Shown: positions 1 through 9,648 of the stretch, in pieces
Numbering within the stretch: position 1 is the first letter of the stretch
Layout: each line of letters starts with the position of its first letter
Assembly: GCF_015234215.1 (NCBI RefSeq)
Contig: NZ_JADEKP010000005.1
Location: 1 to 64,000 of the forward strand
Source of the DNA: Clostridium chrysemydis
GTDB lineage: Bacteria > Bacillota > Clostridia > Clostridiales > Clostridiaceae
Length of the DNA: 64,000 nucleotides
Direction of reading: 5' to 3'
Notes under the pieces: model-generated
Database searches by the model: none
Told to the model about the DNA's origin: nothing
Seen by the model: the letters and a program-made list of their open reading frames with translations, nothing else
Translations under genes and position numbers: made by a program

Positions 1-54
1 GTGTTAGGCACGCCGCCAGCGTTCGTCCTGAGCCAGGATCAAACTCTCAATAAA
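1..54 (-). rRNA. rrs: 16S ribosomal RNA, 5' end only
   Basis: The reverse complement contains AGAGTTTGATCCTGGCTCAG and then the GACGAACGCTGGCGGCG stretch, which is the universal 16S 5' region. Aligning AGAGTTTGATC with E. coli positions 8-18 puts base 1 near 54. The rest of the operon lies beyond the left edge. The exact mature end is inferred from that alignment. Confidence 0.97.
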
Positions 55-530
55 AAGTTTAATCTGTACTCTTAAAACTTAAATTCGTAAAAAGAATTGC
101 TGGTTTTGTATTATATAAATCTGTTCAATTTTCAAAGATCTTGTGTCGCTCTCACGACTGCTTTTTTATATTAACACTTAAGTTTCTTTTTGTCAACAAC
201 TTTTTTTGAAAAACTTTTTTGTTTTAAAAAAGATGTTTTTGAAACTTTTTTGTGTTTCGTGTCCGTTTCCTTAGGACGGATATTATAGTAACACGATTAT
301 ACATTATGTCGATATATATATTATTTATTTCAACCTAATTATTCTTTCTATACTCTTATTTTCTCTTAATTACTATAAATTTCTTATAATGATACACGTG
401 GATATGTTAACGCTAATTTTTATCGCATTATGTTAAATTTACAAGCTTTTCTTCATTTAACTTATATTTTTCTATTTATTTTCGATATAATACTTATAAG
501 ATTATTTAAATTTTGTCAGGAGGCAATTTA
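55..530 (-). promoter_or_regulatory. rRNA operon leader and promoter region
   Basis: No coding region is seen here. On the minus strand a TTGACA (191-196) lies 17 bases before TAATAT (168-173), a plausible promoter for the rRNA operon. A second TATAAT lies at 282-287 with TCGACA at 307-312 about 19 bases upstream, consistent with the tandem promoters usual for rRNA operons. The leader at 121-160 includes a TTGAAAATTGAAC stretch typical of clostridial rRNA leaders. On the plus strand a TATAAT at 486-491 is a possible -10 for the lipoprotein gene at 531, without a clear -35. Confidence 0.6.
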
Positions 531-1514
531 ATGAAAAAACTTTTACTAGCTGCACTTCTTTTAGTTCCTCTTACCTTTATAGGTTGTGGTAAGGACGATG
601 CTAAAGGAGTTAGCCTAAACGAAAATAATACAAATACTGAAAGTACTACAATAACACCAAAGACTATACCAATTCATTTTTCAGTGAGCGATAAAACATA
701 TTATCCTTCTAATTTTGTTATCTCTAAATCTTCAACCTATTTTCCGAATCCAGACAACAACGGAAAGATAACTTACATAGATAATAAAAAGATAAAAAAA
801 GATATTTCATCAGACCTTAATAACTTTTATGAAAACTTTGCTTCTTCTTTAGCTTTTAATAATGATATTATTTATTTTTCAGATTGGAAAAATAACGATC
901 CTTTAAAACAAATTAATTTAATAAATGAAGAAGTTACTCAATTAAATAGTATGCCAGCTAAAGATTTAGTTTTTGCAGATAATAGTATTTTCTTTATTAA
1001 TAGTAAAACTAAAGAACTATTTAAATATGATACAAAATCCAAAAAAACTCTAAGACTTACATCTGATAAGGCTGGTAGATTTATAGTAAATGGTAAAAAT
1101 GTACTCTACCAAAACTTAAATGATGGACTTAAGCTATATGCTATAGGAGAAGATGGAACTAATAGAGTTAAATTATCAGATTATCCAGTTCAAAGCTTCA
1201 TTCCATATGATAAGAATATATTATTTATAAACCCATCTGATAATAATTCAATATATTTATTAGATGTTGCCACTTCTAAAGCAAAGAGAGTCGCTAAAAT
1301 AAATGGTGAAGACTTAAAGATGTATAAAAAGGATATATTATTCTTAAATAAAGGCGCTAATGATACTGTTTGTTCTATAAAGTTAGATATTAAAAATGAT
1401 AAATATAAAGTATCTACTGTTATTTCTGAATCAGTTAATGAATTTTATCCAACAGAAGAAGGAATTTTTTATCTGCCGAGTATAAACGTCAATAGATTTC
1501 AATACAAAAAATAA
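531..1514 (+). CDS. Lipoprotein with DUF5050-like beta-propeller repeats
   Basis: Predicted membrane-anchored extracellular lipoprotein of 327 residues. The N-terminus has two lysines, a hydrophobic stretch and the lipobox FIGC with the acylated Cys at residue 19. A short Asn/Thr-rich linker follows. The rest repeats a pattern of IIYFSD, IFFINS, VLYQN, ILFIN and ILFLN strands about 40 residues apart, each followed by polar turns, as in DUF5050/TolB-like propellers. The start at 531 is chosen because CAGGAGG lies just upstream and the signal peptide begins there; an in-frame TTG at 513 precedes the ribosome site. The gene stands alone between the rRNA promoter and murD, which converges on it. 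Function is unknown. Confidence 0.8.
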   Translation: MKKLLLAALLLVPLTFIGCGKDDAKGVSLNENNTNTESTTITPKTIPIHFSVSDKTYYPSNFVISKSSTYFPNPDNNGKITYIDNKKIKKDISSDLNNFYENFASSLAFNNDIIYFSDWKNNDPLKQINLINEEVTQLNSMPAKDLVFADNSIFFINSKTKELFKYDTKSKKTLRLTSDKAGRFIVNGKNVLYQNLNDGLKLYAIGEDGTNRVKLSDYPVQSFIPYDKNILFINPSDNNSIYLLDVATSKAKRVAKINGEDLKMYKKDILFLNKGANDTVCSIKLDIKNDKYKVSTVISESVNEFYPTEEGIFYLPSINVNRFQYKK

Positions 1515-1540
1515 AGAGATAAGCTTTTAAGCTTATCTCT
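1515..1540. terminator. Bidirectional terminator between lipoprotein gene and murD
   Basis: A 12-base-pair hairpin (AGAGATAAGCTT / AAGCTTATCTCT) sits between convergent genes. It has a T-rich tail on the plus side and an A-rich stretch on the left that gives U residues on the minus transcript. Confidence 0.8.
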
Positions 1541-1551
1541 TTAATTTTATA

Positions 1552-2928
1552 TTATAGATTATTTATTATCTCTTTAAATTTATTTCCTCTTATCATAAAG
1601 TTTTTGAACATATCAAAAGATGCACAAGCTGGAGCTAAAGTAACTATATCGCCAGGCTTTGCTATTCTCTTAGCTATATTAACTGCATCCTCAAGTGAAG
1701 TTGCCTCTTCTATAGTTATATCTACCCCATCTTCTTCTTTAAGCTTTTTAAAAGCATCTTTAATTAACTCTTTAGTATCTCCCATAACTATAAGTTCTTT
1801 TATAAACTCATGCCCTTCTTTTGCAAGAGGTGCAAATGGTATATGTTTATCATACCCACCAGCTATAAGTATTACTTTTCTTTCAAACGCTCTTAGTCCT
1901 GCAAGTGTTCTAGTTGGGCTTGAAGCTATAGAGTCGTTATAGTATTTAACTCCATCTATCTCTCTTACAAACTCACATCTATGTTCAACACCTGTAAATG
2001 TCTCACAAACTCTTTTCATTGATTTTATAGATACGTCATCTTTAACTGCTGCAAATGCTGCTAGATAGTTTTCTACATTATGCATACCTTTTATAACTAT
2101 ATCTTCTTTTTTGCATACTTCTTTTCCATCTAAGTAAAGCACTCCATCTTTATAATAAGCACCATCTTCTATTTCTCTTTTTGAACTGAATTCTCTTATC
2201 TCGCCTTTAAATTCATTTCTGAATCCATACGTTATTTCATTTTCTCTATTAATAACTAAAATTCCATTTTCATCAGCATATTTAAATACATTTTTCTTAG
2301 CATCTATATATTCTTGCATATCTTTATGCATATCTAAATGGTTTGGGGCTAGGTTTGTGCAAATCGCAACTTCCATAGGTAAATCCATAGTCATAAGTTG
2401 GAAACTTGATAATTCAAGTACAACCATATCCTTTTTTTCTATTTCTTCTATTCTAGAAAATAGAGGTGTTCCTATGTTACCACCAACCCAAGTTTTATAT
2501 CCTTCTTCTATTAATAACTTAGAGATTATAGTAGTTGTTGTTGTTTTACCATCACTACCTGTAACTCCAAATATTTTTCCTTTGCAATATCTAACGAACT
2601 CTTCCATCTCCGATGTTATATAAGCACCTTCTTTTGAAACTCTAACTAAAGCTTCACTATCTATTCTCATAGATGGTGTTTTAAATACAACGTCAAAGCC
2701 TGTTAAATTATCTAAGTAGTTTTCACCTAATGATAACTTAACTCCTTTATTTTTGAAATCTATCGCTACATCTCCTAAATCCTCTTCATTTTTCATATCG
2801 AAAGCTGTAACTTTTGCACCAAGTTCTAATAAGAAATTAATTAATGGAATATTACTTACTCCAATACCTACAACCCCTACTTTTTTGTCTTTTATAAATT
2901 TCTTGAACTCATTAAAATCCTTTTTCAT
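1552..2928 (-). CDS. murD: UDP-N-acetylmuramoylalanine--D-glutamate ligase MurD
   Basis: Cytoplasmic Mur ligase that adds D-glutamate to UDP-MurNAc-L-alanine with ATP, the second amino-acid addition in peptidoglycan precursor synthesis. At 458 residues it has normal MurD length. A Rossmann-like N-terminal domain ([10 protein letters not shown], residues 18-27) is followed by the ATP-binding loop GSDGKTTTT (about residue 124), the central ligase domain with [10 protein letters not shown], and a C-terminal domain. GGAGGAG precedes the ATG. It stands apart from murC (39170) and from any dcw cluster. A probable promoter lies at 3001-3029. Confidence 0.96.
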   Translation of the reverse strand: MKKDFNEFKKFIKDKKVGVVGIGVSNIPLINFLLELGAKVTAFDMKNEEDLGDVAIDFKNKGVKLSLGENYLDNLTGFDVVFKTPSMRIDSEALVRVSKEGAYITSEMEEFVRYCKGKIFGVTGSDGKTTTTTIISKLLIEEGYKTWVGGNIGTPLFSRIEEIEKKDMVVLELSSFQLMTMDLPMEVAICTNLAPNHLDMHKDMQEYIDAKKNVFKYADENGILVINRENEITYGFRNEFKGEIREFSSKREIEDGAYYKDGVLYLDGKEVCKKEDIVIKGMHNVENYLAAFAAVKDDVSIKSMKRVCETFTGVEHRCEFVREIDGVKYYNDSIASSPTRTLAGLRAFERKVILIAGGYDKHIPFAPLAKEGHEFIKELIVMGDTKELIKDAFKKLKEEDGVDITIEEATSLEDAVNIAKRIAKPGDIVTLAPACASFDMFKNFMIRGNKFKEIINNL

Positions 2929-3000
2929 ACTTCTCCTCCAATTATAGTGCCTTCAGCTTAACTTTTTTGACCACCTTAAATTTTGTCCCATTTCCTAATA

Positions 3001-3029
3001 ATTATAACACCCACATTTAAGTTTTTCAC
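3001..3029 (-). promoter_or_regulatory. Probable sigma-A promoter of murD
   Basis: On the minus strand GTGAAA (3024-3029) and TATAAT (3001-3006) are 17 bases apart, upstream of the murD start at 2928. Confidence 0.55.
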
Positions 3030-3085
3030 CATAATATAATCATATATATAGATATAAAAACATTTTTATTTTTTTATATGCGAAA

Positions 3086-3113
3086 AGCCTACCTTAGGTT
3101 AATAAGGCAGGCT
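3086..3113 (-). terminator. Terminator of glyQS
   Basis: Hairpin AGCCTACCTTA / TAAGGCAGGCT with one mismatch, just after the glyQS stop. The U tract on the minus strand is short (TTTT then CGC). Confidence 0.6.
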
Positions 3114-3118
3114 ATTTT

Positions 3119-4519
3119 TTAAAATTCTAAGCTTTTTTGGATGTAAGCTTCTAAATCTTCTATTTTAATTCTTTCTTGTTCCATAGAATCTCTATCTCTT
3201 ACAGTTACTGCTCCATCTTCCACAGTTTCAAAATCAATTGTTATACAGAATGGTGTTCCTATTTCGTCTTGTCTTCTGTATCTCTTTCCTATGCTTCCAG
3301 CTTCATCATACTCAACGTTGAATTTTTTAGCTAATAAAGAATATACTTCTTCAGCTTTTTCTGAAAGTTTTTTAGATAATGGTAATATTGCAGCTTTGTA
3401 AGGTGCAAGTGCTGGGTGTAATCTCATAACTACTCTTGAATCTTGTTTAGTTTCTGTAGATAAGTCTTCTTCTTCGTATGCATTTACTAAGAATGCAAGT
3501 GCAACCCTATCAGCCCCAAGTGATGGTTCTATTACGTATGGAACGTATTTTTCATTAGTTTGAGGGTCTAGGTAACTCATATCTTGACCTGAATGCTCTT
3601 GGTGTTTCTTTAAGTCGTAGTCAGTTCTGTCTGCTATTCCCCAAAGTTCTCCCCATCCGAATGGGAATAAGAATTCTATATCTGATGTAGCATTTGAGTA
3701 GAATGATAATTCTTCTTCTCCATGGTCTCTCATTCTTAATGATTTTGCATCCATTCCTAGGTTTAATAGGAAGTTCCAACAATAATCTCTCCAGTATCCA
3801 AACCACTCTAAGTCAGTTCCTGGTTTACAGAAGAATTCAAGTTCCATTTGCTCAAACTCTCTAGTTCTAAATGTAAAGTTTCCTGGTGTTATTTCATTTC
3901 TGAATGATTTACCTATTTGACCTATTCCAAATGGTACTTTCTTTCTTGAACTTCTTTGAACTTGTTTGAAGTTTACGAAAATACCTTGTGCTGTTTCTGG
4001 TCTTAAGTATATTTCATTTTTAGCATCTTCTGTTACACCTTGGAATGTTTTAAACATAAGGTTAAATTGTCTTATATCTGTGTAATTCATTTTTCCACAG
4101 TTTGGACAAACTATATTATTTTCTTCTATATAAGTTTTTAACTCTTCATTTGACATACCATCAGCTGAAGCAACTTCTACTCCTGATTCTGTCATATGGT
4201 CTTCAACTAATTTATCTGCTCTGTATCTAGTTTTACATTCCTTACAGTCCATTAAAGGATCTGAGAATCCTCCTAAGTGACCTGAAGCTTCCCAAACACT
4301 TTTGTTCATTAATATAGCGCAGTCAACTCCTACGTTATAAGGACTTTCTTGGATGAACTTTTGCCACCAAGCCTTTTTAACGTTGTTCTTAAACTCTACT
4401 CCTAATTGACCGTAATCCCATGAGTTTGCAAGTCCACCGTATATGTCTGAGCCAGGGAATATAAATCCTCTGTTTTTACATAACGCTACGATTTTTTCCA
4501 TAGTCTTTTCTACTGCCAT
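3119..4519 (-). CDS. glyQS: Glycyl-tRNA synthetase, single-chain dimeric type
   Basis: Charges tRNA-Gly with glycine in the cytoplasm. The 466-residue protein is the homodimeric class II type common in Firmicutes and unlike the alpha2-beta2 enzyme. The N-terminus has [20 protein letters not shown]. Class II motif 2 is visible at [24 protein letters not shown] and motif 3 near [17 protein letters not shown] pairs at DCKECK and CPNCGK suggest an inserted zinc site. The C-terminal anticodon-binding domain runs from about residue 365. GGAGGG lies 5-6 bases before the ATG. It is a single-gene unit under a T-box leader with its own promoter. Confidence 0.97.
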   Translation of the reverse strand: MAVEKTMEKIVALCKNRGFIFPGSDIYGGLANSWDYGQLGVEFKNNVKKAWWQKFIQESPYNVGVDCAILMNKSVWEASGHLGGFSDPLMDCKECKTRYRADKLVEDHMTESGVEVASADGMSNEELKTYIEENNIVCPNCGKMNYTDIRQFNLMFKTFQGVTEDAKNEIYLRPETAQGIFVNFKQVQRSSRKKVPFGIGQIGKSFRNEITPGNFTFRTREFEQMELEFFCKPGTDLEWFGYWRDYCWNFLLNLGMDAKSLRMRDHGEEELSFYSNATSDIEFLFPFGWGELWGIADRTDYDLKKHQEHSGQDMSYLDPQTNEKYVPYVIEPSLGADRVALAFLVNAYEEEDLSTETKQDSRVVMRLHPALAPYKAAILPLSKKLSEKAEEVYSLLAKKFNVEYDEAGSIGKRYRRQDEIGTPFCITIDFETVEDGAVTVRDRDSMEQERIKIEDLEAYIQKSLEF

Positions 4520-4550
4520 AATTTATCCCTCCAAATTAATTTTTTGTAAT

Positions 4551-4740
4551 AAAAAAAGCCTTAAAGCACAATAAAGGGACGAAATTTCTTTTCCGCGGTT
4601 CCACCCTTCTTGGCTAAAGCCCATCTTTCTAAATAACTGTACTCCAAAGCTCCCTTCAATCCAAACTTCTAATGATTTTCACCTTCCATCATCTCTCTAA
4701 AAGAAATCTTTTGAATTTACTCTTCTTTTTCGACGTACAT
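4551..4740 (-). promoter_or_regulatory. T-box riboswitch, glycine (specifier GGA)
   Basis: On the minus strand the leader holds the T-box core AGGGTGGAACCGCGG (about 4593-4607), followed by GTCCCTTT and a T run (4551-4557). Upstream, TTGAAG-GGA-GCTTTGGAG aligns base for base with TTGAAG-AAC-ATCTCTGAG in the asnS leader of this window, which points to GGA (4651-4653) as the specifier codon. Uncharged tRNA-Gly would be expected to stabilise the antiterminator and switch on glyQS. Confidence 0.93.
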
Positions 4741-4757
4741 ATGAAATTATATTATTA

Positions 4758-4785
4758 ATTTTACCAAATGGTTTCTATATGTCAA
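4758..4785 (-). promoter_or_regulatory. Sigma-A promoter of the glyQS T-box transcript
   Basis: On the minus strand TTGACA (4780-4785) and TAAAAT (4758-4763) are 16 bases apart, directly before the T-box leader. Confidence 0.75.
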
Positions 4786-4850
4786 GAATTTATCTATAAA
4801 TAAGTATTATAATTTATTTATATACTATTTTAAAGAAGGGATGGAATTAT

Positions 4851-5339
4851 ATGAAATACATTTTAAGTGAAAATCTTGTAGCCATATCAAATGACTATAA
4901 AGTAAAAGATACAGAAGGTAACTTACGCTATGAAATTGACGGTAAAATCAGCGCCTCTTCAGAAAAGTTATATTTTAAAGATCATAGTGGAAATAAATTA
5001 TTTAAATTAAAAAAGAAACTTTTAAGTTTTAATGATTCTTTTATTATCGAGAAAAACGGAGAAGATTATGCAGAAGTTCATAAAAAACTCCTTACTCCTT
5101 TAAAAGAAAACTTTATCTTAGACACACCTTACGGGGAAATTGAAATAAAGGGGGATTTTATAGATCACGAATTCGAGTTTTTTGATGAGGATAATGAAAA
5201 AATAGCTAAAGTTTCTAAAGACCTTATTTTAGAAACTGATAAATACGTAGTAGATGTATTTGAATTTGATGATCATGCACTTATTCTAGCAGCTTCTATA
5301 ATCATAGATTTAGTAGAGCACGATGAGGGTGAAGAGTAA
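4851..5339 (+). CDS. LURP-one-related (YxjI-like) family protein
   Basis: Small soluble protein of 162 residues, rich in beta strands with alternating charged and hydrophobic residues, in the style of the LURP-one-related / YxjI (DUF567) fold related to the tubby domain. Recognisable pieces are DYKVKDTEGNLRYEIDGK at the start and LILAASIIIDLVEHD at the end, the usual C-terminal hydrophobic helix of this family. The biochemical role is not known. The ribosome site is modest (GAAGGGATGG). It is divergent from glyQS; a TATAAT at 4808-4813 may be its -10. Confidence 0.78.
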   Translation: MKYILSENLVAISNDYKVKDTEGNLRYEIDGKISASSEKLYFKDHSGNKLFKLKKKLLSFNDSFIIEKNGEDYAEVHKKLLTPLKENFILDTPYGEIEIKGDFIDHEFEFFDEDNEKIAKVSKDLILETDKYVVDVFEFDDHALILAASIIIDLVEHDEGEE

Positions 5340-5345
5340 ATAAAA

Positions 5346-5370
5346 AAAGCAGTGATAAATTCACTGCTTT
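5346..5370 (-). terminator. Terminator of first tRNA-Asn pair
   Basis: Hairpin AAAGCAGTGA / TCACTGCTTT followed on the minus strand by seven T. It may also stop the plus-strand LURP-one gene, but the U tract on that side is poor. Confidence 0.8.
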
Positions 5371-5373
5371 CTT

Positions 5374-5448
<75 letters not shown>

Positions 5449-5508
5449 TTATTAAAATTTGTGTTATTAACACAACCGACTTTGTAATGAATGATCTTAA
5501 AAGAAAAT

Positions 5509-5583
<75 letters not shown>

Positions 5584-5601
5584 ACATTCATTACATTGAA
5601 T

Positions 5602-5629
5602 ATTATATCAGTTTTCATTTAAAATGCAA
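5602..5629 (-). promoter_or_regulatory. Promoter of first tRNA-Asn pair
   Basis: On the minus strand TTGCAT (5624-5629) and TATAAT (5602-5607) are 16 bases apart, shortly before tRNA copy 2. Confidence 0.75.
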
Positions 5630-5761
5630 GTATTTTTTTAAAATACTTTAAATTAACATAAGTTTTTATTTAAACTACCTAAATACTTATAACTTAGCTT
5701 CTAGTTAAAGCTTTATATTATTGATTTTTATATATAAATCTTATATTTTTTAGGCAAAAAA

Positions 5762-5783
5762 AAACAGTGATTAAATCACTGTT
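5762..5783 (-). terminator. Terminator of second tRNA-Asn pair
   Basis: Hairpin AAACAGTGA / TCACTGTTT followed on the minus strand by a run of about nine T. It is a diverged copy of the terminator at 5346-5370. Confidence 0.8.
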
Positions 5784-5787
5784 TCTT

Positions 5788-5862
<75 letters not shown>

Positions 5863-5930
5863 TTATTATTAAGTGCAGTATCTTTACTAACACAAAGCGA
5901 CATATGATAAACTTCCTTTTAAAATAAAAG

Positions 5931-6005
<75 letters not shown>

Positions 6006-6023
6006 ACGTTTATCACATTGATT

Positions 6024-6051
6024 ATTATATCAAGTTTTGTAGAATTTGCAA
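6024..6051 (-). promoter_or_regulatory. Promoter of second tRNA-Asn pair
   Basis: On the minus strand TTGCAA (6046-6051) and TATAAT (6024-6029) are 16 bases apart, the same layout as the promoter at 5602-5629. Confidence 0.75.
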
Positions 6052-6146
6052 GTGTTTTTTGAAATTTTGGTATTTATTTTTAGTTTTTATTCTATTTTTT
6101 ACCAATAATAGTATTATATAATAATTACCTATTAGGAGCTGATTAT

Positions 6147-6341
6147 ATGCCATTTAAAAAAATATTGAAAAGAAATTTATTTATCGTTTTATTTCCTATA
6201 CTCTTTGGAATACTACTTATATTTTTTAGTGAATCCTATTTAGATTCTGATTATATAGCATACGTATTACTCTTACCTTTTATAGCATTAGGCGGATCAC
6301 TTTTAGAGTATTTTATAACTTCATGGAAAAACAAAAAATAG
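6147..6341 (+). CDS. Small two-helix membrane protein, unknown function
   Basis: A 64-residue protein with a basic N-terminus, a hydrophobic segment at about residues 10-28, a short acidic loop (ESYLDSD), a second segment at about 35-58, and a basic C-terminus (WKNKK). This fits a small integral membrane protein with both ends inside. AGGAG lies about eight bases before the ATG, which supports real translation. I do not recognise the family. It sits between the tRNA block and convergent lysS, with a shared terminator after it. Confidence 0.65.
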   Translation: MPFKKILKRNLFIVLFPILFGILLIFFSESYLDSDYIAYVLLLPFIALGGSLLEYFITSWKNKK

Positions 6342-6373
6342 ACATTATGATAGGATATCCTATCATAATGTCT
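6340..6373. terminator. Bidirectional terminator between small membrane gene and lysS
   Basis: A nearly perfect 16-base-pair hairpin (AGACATTATGATAGGA / TCCTATCATAATGTCT) lies between convergent genes, with T-rich sequence on the right and A-rich sequence on the left. Confidence 0.85.
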
Positions 6374-6386
6374 ATTTATATATTAA

Positions 6387-7895
6387 CTATTTATTTATCG
6401 GTTTCATTGTTGGGAATAAGATAACGTCTCTAATTGATGATGAATCAGTTAAGAACATTATTAATCTATCTATTCCTATTCCAAGACCACCTGTTGGAGG
6501 CATTCCTGTTTCTAGAGCACTCATGAATTCTTCATCTAACATGTATGCTTCATCGTCTCCATATTCTCTTTCTTGTTCTTGTTGTGCAAATCTTTCTCTT
6601 TGAACGATTGGATCGTTAAGCTCTGAGTAAGCGTTACATAACTCTCTTCCGTATACGAATCCTTCGAATCTTTCAGTAAACATTTCGTTTCCTCTTTTCT
6701 TTTTAGTAAGAGGTGAAATTTCTACTGGGTAGTCTATTAAGAAAGTAGGTTGGATTAATTTTGACTCACCATACTCTTCAAATAGCATGTTAAGAACTTC
6801 CCCTTTAGTTACCTTATCTAAAGGTTTAGGGAATTCTAATCCTCTTTCTTTAGCTATAGCTTGTGCTTCTTTGTCGTCTTTAATTTCATTAAAGTCAACT
6901 CCAGCATACTCTTTAACTGCATCTACCATAGTTACTCTTCTCCAAGGTGGAGTAAAGTCTATTTCAGTTCCTTCGTAAGTGATTTTAGTAGTTCCGTTAA
7001 CTTTTTCGCAAACATAAGCTACCATGTTTTCTGTTATTTCCATCATGTCGTTGTAATCTGCATATGCTTCATATAACTCTATTGCTGTAAACTCTGGGTT
7101 ATGTCTAACTGATACTCCTTCATTTCTGAAGTTTTTACCCATTTCGTATACTTTATCAAATCCAGCTACTATTAATCTTTTTAAATATAACTCTGGTGCA
7201 ATTCTTAGATACATATCTATATCAAAAGTATTGTGATGAGTTATAAATGGTCTAGCAGCAGCTCCACCAGCAATAGTTGCAAGTGTTGGAGTATCTACTT
7301 CTAAGAATCCTCTATCATCTAAGTACTCTCTTATAGCTCTAACTATTTTAGATCTTTTAATGAAAGTTTCTTTAACTTCTGGATTAGTGATTATATCTAC
7401 TTCTCTTTGTCTGTATCTTAAGTCTGGATCCTTTAATCCGTGGAATTTCTCTGGTAGTGGCTTTAGTGATTTACAGATAAGTTCTACTTCTGAAACCTTA
7501 ACTGAAATTTCTCCAACCTTAGTTTTAAAAACTTCTCCTGTAACTGCAACCCAGTCTCCTAAATCATATGCCTTGTATGCCTTAAGAGCCTCTTCTCCAA
7601 CTACATCGATTTTTATAAATAATTGGATTCTACCTGCTATGTCTTGTATGTCAGAGAAAACTACTTTCCCTTGACCTCTCTTAGACATTATTCTACCTGC
7701 TAATTTAACAGTCTTTCCTTCTAACTCCTCAAAGTTATCTTTGACTTCTTGTGATACATGAGTTGTTTCTACCTTGTATACGTCAAATGGGTCTTTTCCA
7801 GCTGCTTGTAATTCAGCTAATTTTTCTCTTCTTAGAGCTTCTTGTTCACTATACTGAGCTTCTAACTCCTGTACATTCATTTCCTCAGTTGACAT
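6387..7895 (-). CDS. lysS: Lysyl-tRNA synthetase, class II
   Basis: Charges tRNA-Lys with lysine. The 502-residue protein has an N-terminal OB-fold anticodon-binding domain (about residues 60-170, [23 protein letters not shown]) and a C-terminal class II catalytic domain with motif 2 at [13 protein letters not shown] and motif 3 at [19 protein letters not shown] lies six bases before the ATG. The gene follows greA by 15 bases, so the two form an operon driven from the promoter at 8490-8518. No T-box is present, unlike glyQS and asnS. Confidence 0.97.
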   Translation of the reverse strand: MSTEEMNVQELEAQYSEQEALRREKLAELQAAGKDPFDVYKVETTHVSQEVKDNFEELEGKTVKLAGRIMSKRGQGKVVFSDIQDIAGRIQLFIKIDVVGEEALKAYKAYDLGDWVAVTGEVFKTKVGEISVKVSEVELICKSLKPLPEKFHGLKDPDLRYRQREVDIITNPEVKETFIKRSKIVRAIREYLDDRGFLEVDTPTLATIAGGAAARPFITHHNTFDIDMYLRIAPELYLKRLIVAGFDKVYEMGKNFRNEGVSVRHNPEFTAIELYEAYADYNDMMEITENMVAYVCEKVNGTTKITYEGTEIDFTPPWRRVTMVDAVKEYAGVDFNEIKDDKEAQAIAKERGLEFPKPLDKVTKGEVLNMLFEEYGESKLIQPTFLIDYPVEISPLTKKKRGNEMFTERFEGFVYGRELCNAYSELNDPIVQRERFAQQEQEREYGDDEAYMLDEEFMSALETGMPPTGGLGIGIDRLIMFLTDSSSIRDVILFPTMKPINK

Positions 7896-7910
7896 TGATA
7901 TCCCTCCGTT

Positions 7911-8390
7911 TTATCTTCTAATTCCTAGGACTTCGAATTTATTAACTCCTCCTGGAACATTTATTTCTACTATATCTCCAACTTTTTTACCTATTAAACC
8001 TTCTCCTACTGGTGATTCATTAGATATTTTAAACTCCATTGGATCTGCTTCTGCTGAACCTACTATTGTATATTCAACTTCTTCATCAAATTCATAATCT
8101 TTAACTTTTACTATTGAACCTACTGCTACTATATCTGAAGGTATTTCTGATTCATCAACAACCTCAGCATTTTTTAGCATGTTCTCGATTTGCATGATTC
8201 TTCCTTCTACGAATGCTTGCTCGTTTTTAGCTTCATCGTATTCAGAGTTTTCACTTAAGTCTCCATATCCTAAAGCTACCTTAATTCTCTCAGTTACTTC
8301 TTTTCTCTTAACTGTCTTTAAGTGCTCTAATTCGTTTTCAAGCTTATTAAGACCTTCTACAGTCATAACAAAAGTTTTCTTTTCACTCAT
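7911..8390 (-). CDS. greA: Transcription elongation factor GreA
   Basis: Binds the RNA polymerase secondary channel and triggers cleavage of backtracked RNA. The 159-residue protein has an N-terminal coiled coil with the acidic tip ([23 protein letters not shown], about residues 38-60) and a C-terminal FKBP-like domain with [18 protein letters not shown]. The start at 8390 is used because GGGGAG lies about six bases before it and the length then matches the family; a longer reading frame back to 8453 lacks a ribosome site. It is the first gene of greA-lysS. Confidence 0.95.
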   Translation of the reverse strand: MSEKKTFVMTVEGLNKLENELEHLKTVKRKEVTERIKVALGYGDLSENSEYDEAKNEQAFVEGRIMQIENMLKNAEVVDESEIPSDIVAVGSIVKVKDYEFDEEVEYTIVGSAEADPMEFKISNESPVGEGLIGKKVGDIVEINVPGGVNKFEVLGIRR

Positions 8391-8489
8391 ACTTAACTCC
8401 CCTTTACCAAAAACTAATTTGGGTAATATATTTTTTATTATCTTACTTGACATAAAATATACTAATCACAATTGAATTTCATTTAAAAT

Positions 8490-8518
8490 ATTATAAATCA
8501 GTGCCTATAATATGTCAA
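8490..8518 (-). promoter_or_regulatory. Consensus sigma-A promoter of greA-lysS
   Basis: On the minus strand TTGACA (8513-8518) and TATAAT (8490-8495) are 17 bases apart, a perfect match to consensus. The leader to the greA start is about 90 bases. Confidence 0.88.
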
Positions 8519-8590
8519 CAAAGCTGACTATTCTAAGGAATCAATCGGTGTTCCAATTTCCTCCTTATATATATAGATTTCAATAGATAC

Positions 8591-8627
8591 AACTTGGAAG
8601 AACATTTATAAAATGTTCTTCCAAGTT
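8591..8627 (-). terminator. Strong hairpin after dusB, possible terminator
   Basis: A 16-base-pair inverted repeat (ACTTGGAAGAACATTT / AAATGTTCTTCCAAGT) lies 27 bases past the dusB stop. It lacks a good U tract on the minus strand, so it may be a 3'-end stabiliser or a weak terminator. Confidence 0.5.
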
Positions 8628-8653
8628 TAAAATTCTATTCAAAAGTATACTTA

Positions 8654-9643
8654 TTATTCAGAAATTTTATTCATATTTTCTAATTCTTTTTTGTAATTTT
8701 TTAAAAGTTCTATAACTTCTTCACTTGTTTCTAAAGTGTTTAGCTTGTTTCTTATATCGGTACAGTTAGGTAGTCCCTTAACGTACCAAGCCGCGTGCTT
8801 TCTCATTTCTCTAGTGGCTTTATATACTCCATCGTATTTTACTGATAATTCGTAATGTCTTATACACATATTAATCTTTTCTTCTGGAGTTATATCTAAA
8901 GGCTCTTCTCCATTTAAGGCTCTTTCTATTTCTTTAAAAAGCCAAGGATTTCCCATACTTCCTCTTGCAACCATTATAGCATCACAACCTGTATGTTCTT
9001 TCATCCTTTTAGCATCTTCTCCTGAAAAAACATCCCCATTTCCTATAACAGGGATTTTAACGTGCTTTTTTATCTCTTTTATTATATCCCAATCTGCAGT
9101 TCCTGAATACATTTGAGATCTAGTTCTTCCGTGTATAGCGATTGCATCTGCTCCTGCTTTTTCAAGTTCAATTGCAAATTCTACAGCATTTATGTTTTCA
9201 TCGTCAAAGCCTTTTCTAAATTTAGCTGTAACTGGCTTTGTAGATACTTCTTTTATCTTTCTGATTATTTCAGCTGCAAGTTTTGGATCTTTCATAAGTG
9301 CAGATCCATCACCGTTTTTAACTATTTTAGGTGCAGGACACCCCATATTAACATCTATTATACATATGTCATCTCTATGGCTAAAATGCTCTCTTACAAC
9401 CTCTGCCATAATCTCTGGTTCGTGTCCAAATATTTGAACAGCTACAGGTCTTTCTTCGTCTGCAATTCTAAGAAGAGTTTTTGTGTTTTCGCTACCGTAA
9501 TATAGCGCTTTAGCACTAACCATTTCTGTGTAAACTAATCCGCATCCTTGTTCTTTACAAAGTCCTCTAAATGAGATATCAGTCACTCCAGCCATAGGTG
9601 CTAAAAATACATTGTTTTTAAATTCTAAGTTTCCTATTTTCAT
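8654..9643 (-). CDS. dusB: tRNA-dihydrouridine synthase B
   Basis: FMN- and NADPH-dependent enzyme that reduces uridines in the tRNA D loop. The 329-residue protein has a TIM-barrel N-terminus starting LAPMAGVTDISFR, the catalytic-cysteine region VNMGCPAPK (about residue 100), RKGFDDENI, the FMN phosphate region GNGDVFSG, and MVARGSMGNPWLF. The C-terminal helical domain carries MRKHAAWYVKGLP. AAGGAG precedes the ATG. It follows coaX by five bases, as in the Bacillus coaX-dusB-lysS neighbourhood. Confidence 0.95.
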   Translation of the reverse strand: MKIGNLEFKNNVFLAPMAGVTDISFRGLCKEQGCGLVYTEMVSAKALYYGSENTKTLLRIADEERPVAVQIFGHEPEIMAEVVREHFSHRDDICIIDVNMGCPAPKIVKNGDGSALMKDPKLAAEIIRKIKEVSTKPVTAKFRKGFDDENINAVEFAIELEKAGADAIAIHGRTRSQMYSGTADWDIIKEIKKHVKIPVIGNGDVFSGEDAKRMKEHTGCDAIMVARGSMGNPWLFKEIERALNGEEPLDITPEEKINMCIRHYELSVKYDGVYKATREMRKHAAWYVKGLPNCTDIRNKLNTLETSEEVIELLKNYKKELENMNKISE

Positions 9644-9648
9644 AAGGC

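Noticed and set aside
8591-8627. Hairpin after dusB as a certain rho-independent terminator
   Set aside because: The stem is strong but the minus strand lacks a U tract after it, so it is kept only as a possible terminator or stabiliser.
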